From assembly GCF_015500095.1 (NCBI RefSeq), contig NZ_CP062983.1:3782001-3846000 (forward strand): 64,000 bases of DNA. The letters are read 5' to 3'. Positions within the stretch are counted from its first letter, which is position 1, and every line of letters begins with the position of its first letter. The notes beneath the pieces were generated by a model. The model was given only the letters and a program-made list of their open reading frames with translations, ran no database searches and had not been told where the DNA came from. The stretch comes from Phototrophicus methaneseepsis. Its GTDB lineage: Bacteria > Chloroflexota > Anaerolineae > Aggregatilineales > Phototrophicaceae. Positions 62,431 through 64,000 of this stretch are shown here, piece after piece. A program made the position numbers and the translations under genes.

Positions 62431-63330
62431 TTAGTCCCCCTTCAACATATAGCGGATGTAAAAGAATGCAATCACGCTCGTGAGGATCAGGATGACCGAA
62501 CTCGCCGTCGCGGCATAGTCAAATCGATAGAAAGTAAACGCCTGATCATAGGCGTAAACGCCCAGGATATTGGTTAAGTCTCGCGGGCCACCTCCTGTCA
62601 TAACGTAGTTGACTTCAAAGTAGCCAATACCAGAGATTGAAAGCAGCGTCGCAACAACGATGATAATGGGCCGTACCAGTGGGAGTGTAATATCCGTAAA
62701 CCGGCGGAAGGCAGATGCACCATCGATCTTGGCGGCTTCGTAAACTTCGCTGGGGATGGATTGCAAACCCGCCAACAGCATCACTGTAACGAAGGGCAGC
62801 CCATTCCAGGTACGTACCAGCGAAACAACCAGCATAGGCAGGCTGAACGGCCCGACCGTGTTGGTATCTGTTAAAAAGCCAATATTGGTCTGGATCAAAC
62901 CGACATCGCGCAGGACAGCATTAATGGGGCTGAGGTTCGTATTGAGCAGCCACTTCCAGATGCCTGCTGCGATCACAGGGGGGATAAACCAGGGCAGCAA
63001 GAACAGCGTCCGAATGGCAGACCGCCCAAGGAAGTTCTGATTCAACACCTGAGAGGCTAACAGGCCCAGTATGATGACAAAGCCAACGACGATGACGACA
63101 AAGAGAATCGTCTGCACCAACGTTTGCAAGAAAAGCGGCTCAGAGAAGAGCGTTGTAAAATTATCCAGGCCGACAAACGGCGTACCAACACGCCGGATCG
63201 TCAGCAGATTATATTCCTGAAAAGCCATCACCAATGATTGCAGCATGGGCAAAATGCCAAGCAGGACTACCAGGATCAAGGCTGGCGAAACCATCAAATA
63301 ACAAAAGAGATTTTTCCGTGATTCACTCAT
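62431..63330 (-). CDS. Sugar ABC transporter permease, MalF type
   Basis: This 299-residue permease has six predicted helices and an EAA loop EAAKIDGASAFRRFTDITLP. The frame stays open to 63375, but the ATG at 63330 follows AAAGGAC at suitable spacing, and the longer version would run through the stem-loop after the binding-protein gene. It is the first permease of this operon. Confidence 0.93.
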   Translation of the reverse strand: MSESRKNLFCYLMVSPALILVVLLGILPMLQSLVMAFQEYNLLTIRRVGTPFVGLDNFTTLFSEPLFLQTLVQTILFVVIVVGFVIILGLLASQVLNQNFLGRSAIRTLFLLPWFIPPVIAAGIWKWLLNTNLSPINAVLRDVGLIQTNIGFLTDTNTVGPFSLPMLVVSLVRTWNGLPFVTVMLLAGLQSIPSEVYEAAKIDGASAFRRFTDITLPLVRPIIIVVATLLSISGIGYFEVNYVMTGGGPRDLTNILGVYAYDQAFTFYRFDYAATASSVILILTSVIAFFYIRYMLKGD

Positions 63331-63355
63331 AAAAATGTCCTTTTGATGACAAGAA

Positions 63356-63397
63356 AATTTACCTGGCAAGCACAATTTATGGCCTGCCAGGTAAATT
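63356..63397 (-). other. Stem-loop after the binding-protein gene
   Basis: Perfect 13-bp arms AATTTACCTGGCA (63356-63368) and TGCCAGGTAAATT (63385-63397) with a 16-nt loop lie 15 bp after the binding-protein stop and 25 bp before the permease start. A TTTTCTT tract follows on the minus strand, so partial termination is possible. Confidence 0.82.
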
Positions 63398-63412
63398 ACC
63401 GAGCTCTAAGGA

Positions 63413-64000
63413 TTAAAGCGCGGACTGATCCATAACTTCTTGCATCTGCTGTTGTGCACGCGTTACAACTTCGTCAATATCCTGTTGCAACACAAGGGTA
63501 TCGTAGAAAAGATCGTAGAGGACTGAGCCACGAGTTTGCGCTGAAATGATAGACCAGCCAGGGGCAGCATGTTGGGATGTGTGTGCATAGTCTATCGTTT
63601 CGACGATGACCCGCTTCCATTCTGCGTCCTGCCAGAAGTCAGCATTCATGACAGCCTTATTCGCGCTGACACGAGCCGTACGCTCTGCAAACTTGAGCAT
63701 ATTTTCATCACGAGCCAGGAACTGAATGAGCTGTAAGGATTCTTCAACGTGCTCTGTGCCCCGCAGCAAACCCCAGTAACCAGCACCGCTGAAGGCAACA
63801 CGGCGTTCCGGCCCCATTGGCGGGATTGCCATCATCCATTGACCATCAAGTTCGGGGTAATCCCGCGTCAGGTCCTGCCCATAGCTATCGCTAACACCAC
63901 CGATCATGGCGAGACGACCATTCTGGAACTCAGCAGCAGGATCATAGCCTTCTTCCATGAAGTTTGGATCAACAACCTGATGCGTCCAGATGAGATCATA
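63413..64000 (-). CDS. Sugar ABC transporter substrate-binding protein, C-terminal part
   Basis: The frame is open to the right edge of the window and continues beyond it; 195 residues are visible (the ATG at 63958 is internal). The visible part has FQNGRLAMIGGV, DLTRDYPELDGQWMMAIPPMGP, AFSGAGYWGLL (the usual hinge region) and a C-terminal helix EVVTRAQQQMQEVMD, all of the family-1 sugar-binding type. The signal peptide lies outside. It is the first transport gene of the operon with the two permeases and GH-A-like hydrolase. Confidence 0.9.
   Translation of the reverse strand, partial: YDLIWTHQVVDPNFMEEGYDPAAEFQNGRLAMIGGVSDSYGQDLTRDYPELDGQWMMAIPPMGPERRVAFSGAGYWGLLRGTEHVEESLQLIQFLARDENMLKFAERTARVSANKAVMNADFWQDAEWKRVIVETIDYAHTSQHAAPGWSIISAQTRGSVLYDLFYDTLVLQQDIDEVVTRAQQQMQEVMDQSAL

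Noticed and set aside
63331-63375. N-terminal extension of the last MalF-type permease
   Set aside because: It overlaps the stem-loop after the binding-protein gene; ATG 63330 has a ribosome site and a typical permease N-terminus.
1-64000. tRNA, rRNA, CRISPR array, prophage or plasmid-origin signatures
   Set aside because: No cloverleaf-like, rRNA-like, regularly spaced repeat, phage structural or replication genes were seen by eye; short or divergent RNAs cannot be excluded without a covariance search.

Overview
The window looks like a chromosomal segment of a free-living, saccharolytic member of the Chloroflexota (Anaerolineae-like). This is inferred from gene content only: an XRE/NB-ARC/WD40 protein, a CHAT-TPR protein, several LacI-controlled sugar ABC importers, a crtB-crtI pair, PAS/GAF sensor kinases, and no outer-membrane proteins. 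GC content looks close to 50%. No rRNA, tRNA, CRISPR array or intact insertion sequence was found. The species is not identifiable, and the marine flavour (GH16 laminarinase-like enzyme, sulfatase) is only suggestive.

Layout. 1-3.5 kb: sensor-kinase tail, Rcp1-type response regulator and a large REC/PAS/GAF hybrid kinase, ending in a 14-bp-stem terminator. 3.6-5.6 kb: GH13 alpha-glucan hydrolase and its TetR regulator, each preceded by the same 16-bp operator. 5.7-9.3 kb: housekeeping genes (short HPF, gnd, cupin, methyltransferase). 9.4-11.8 kb: crtB-crtI. 12-19 kb: LacI regulator, binding protein, two permeases and a secreted GH16 enzyme, with LacI-type operators at both promoters. 19-24.3 kb: XRE regulator, unknown protein, TPR-CHAT protease and S8 protease in one tight operon, the best candidate for an undescribed proteolytic (conflict/cell-death-like) system; divergent from it are a small membrane protein and an animal-type haem peroxidase. 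27-32.7 kb: MacB/LolCDE-like exporter with two HlyD-type adaptors. 32.9-39.6 kb: SH3b membrane protein, NarL-type two-component pair, GT-C-like membrane protein, GNAT, DUF72 protein and acylphosphatase.

39.7-47.3 kb: a LacI-controlled locus with permeases, Tat-exported binding protein, type I sulfatase and GH51 arabinofuranosidase. 47.5-51.1 kb: a third sugar importer. 51.3-56.2 kb: three alpha/beta hydrolases, a YjdI/YjdJ-like CDGSH plus acetyltransferase pair, a stand-alone LuxR HTH protein and a transposase-type HTH remnant. 56.5-60.1 kb: the 1212-residue XRE/NB-ARC/14xWD40 protein. 60.2-64 kb: a clan GH-A-like hydrolase with a fourth importer whose binding protein runs off the window.

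How it fits together. Four importers each have a binding protein and two permeases but no ATPase gene, implying a shared ATPase encoded elsewhere. All four binding-protein genes are followed within about 30 bp by a strong stem-loop, whatever the gene order, which would favour excess binding protein over downstream products. Three of the importer loci carry a matching glycoside hydrolase. Oligosaccharides cut outside the cell by GH16, or imported and cut inside by GH51, the GH-A-like enzyme and GH13, would feed central metabolism including the oxidative pentose phosphate step made by gnd.
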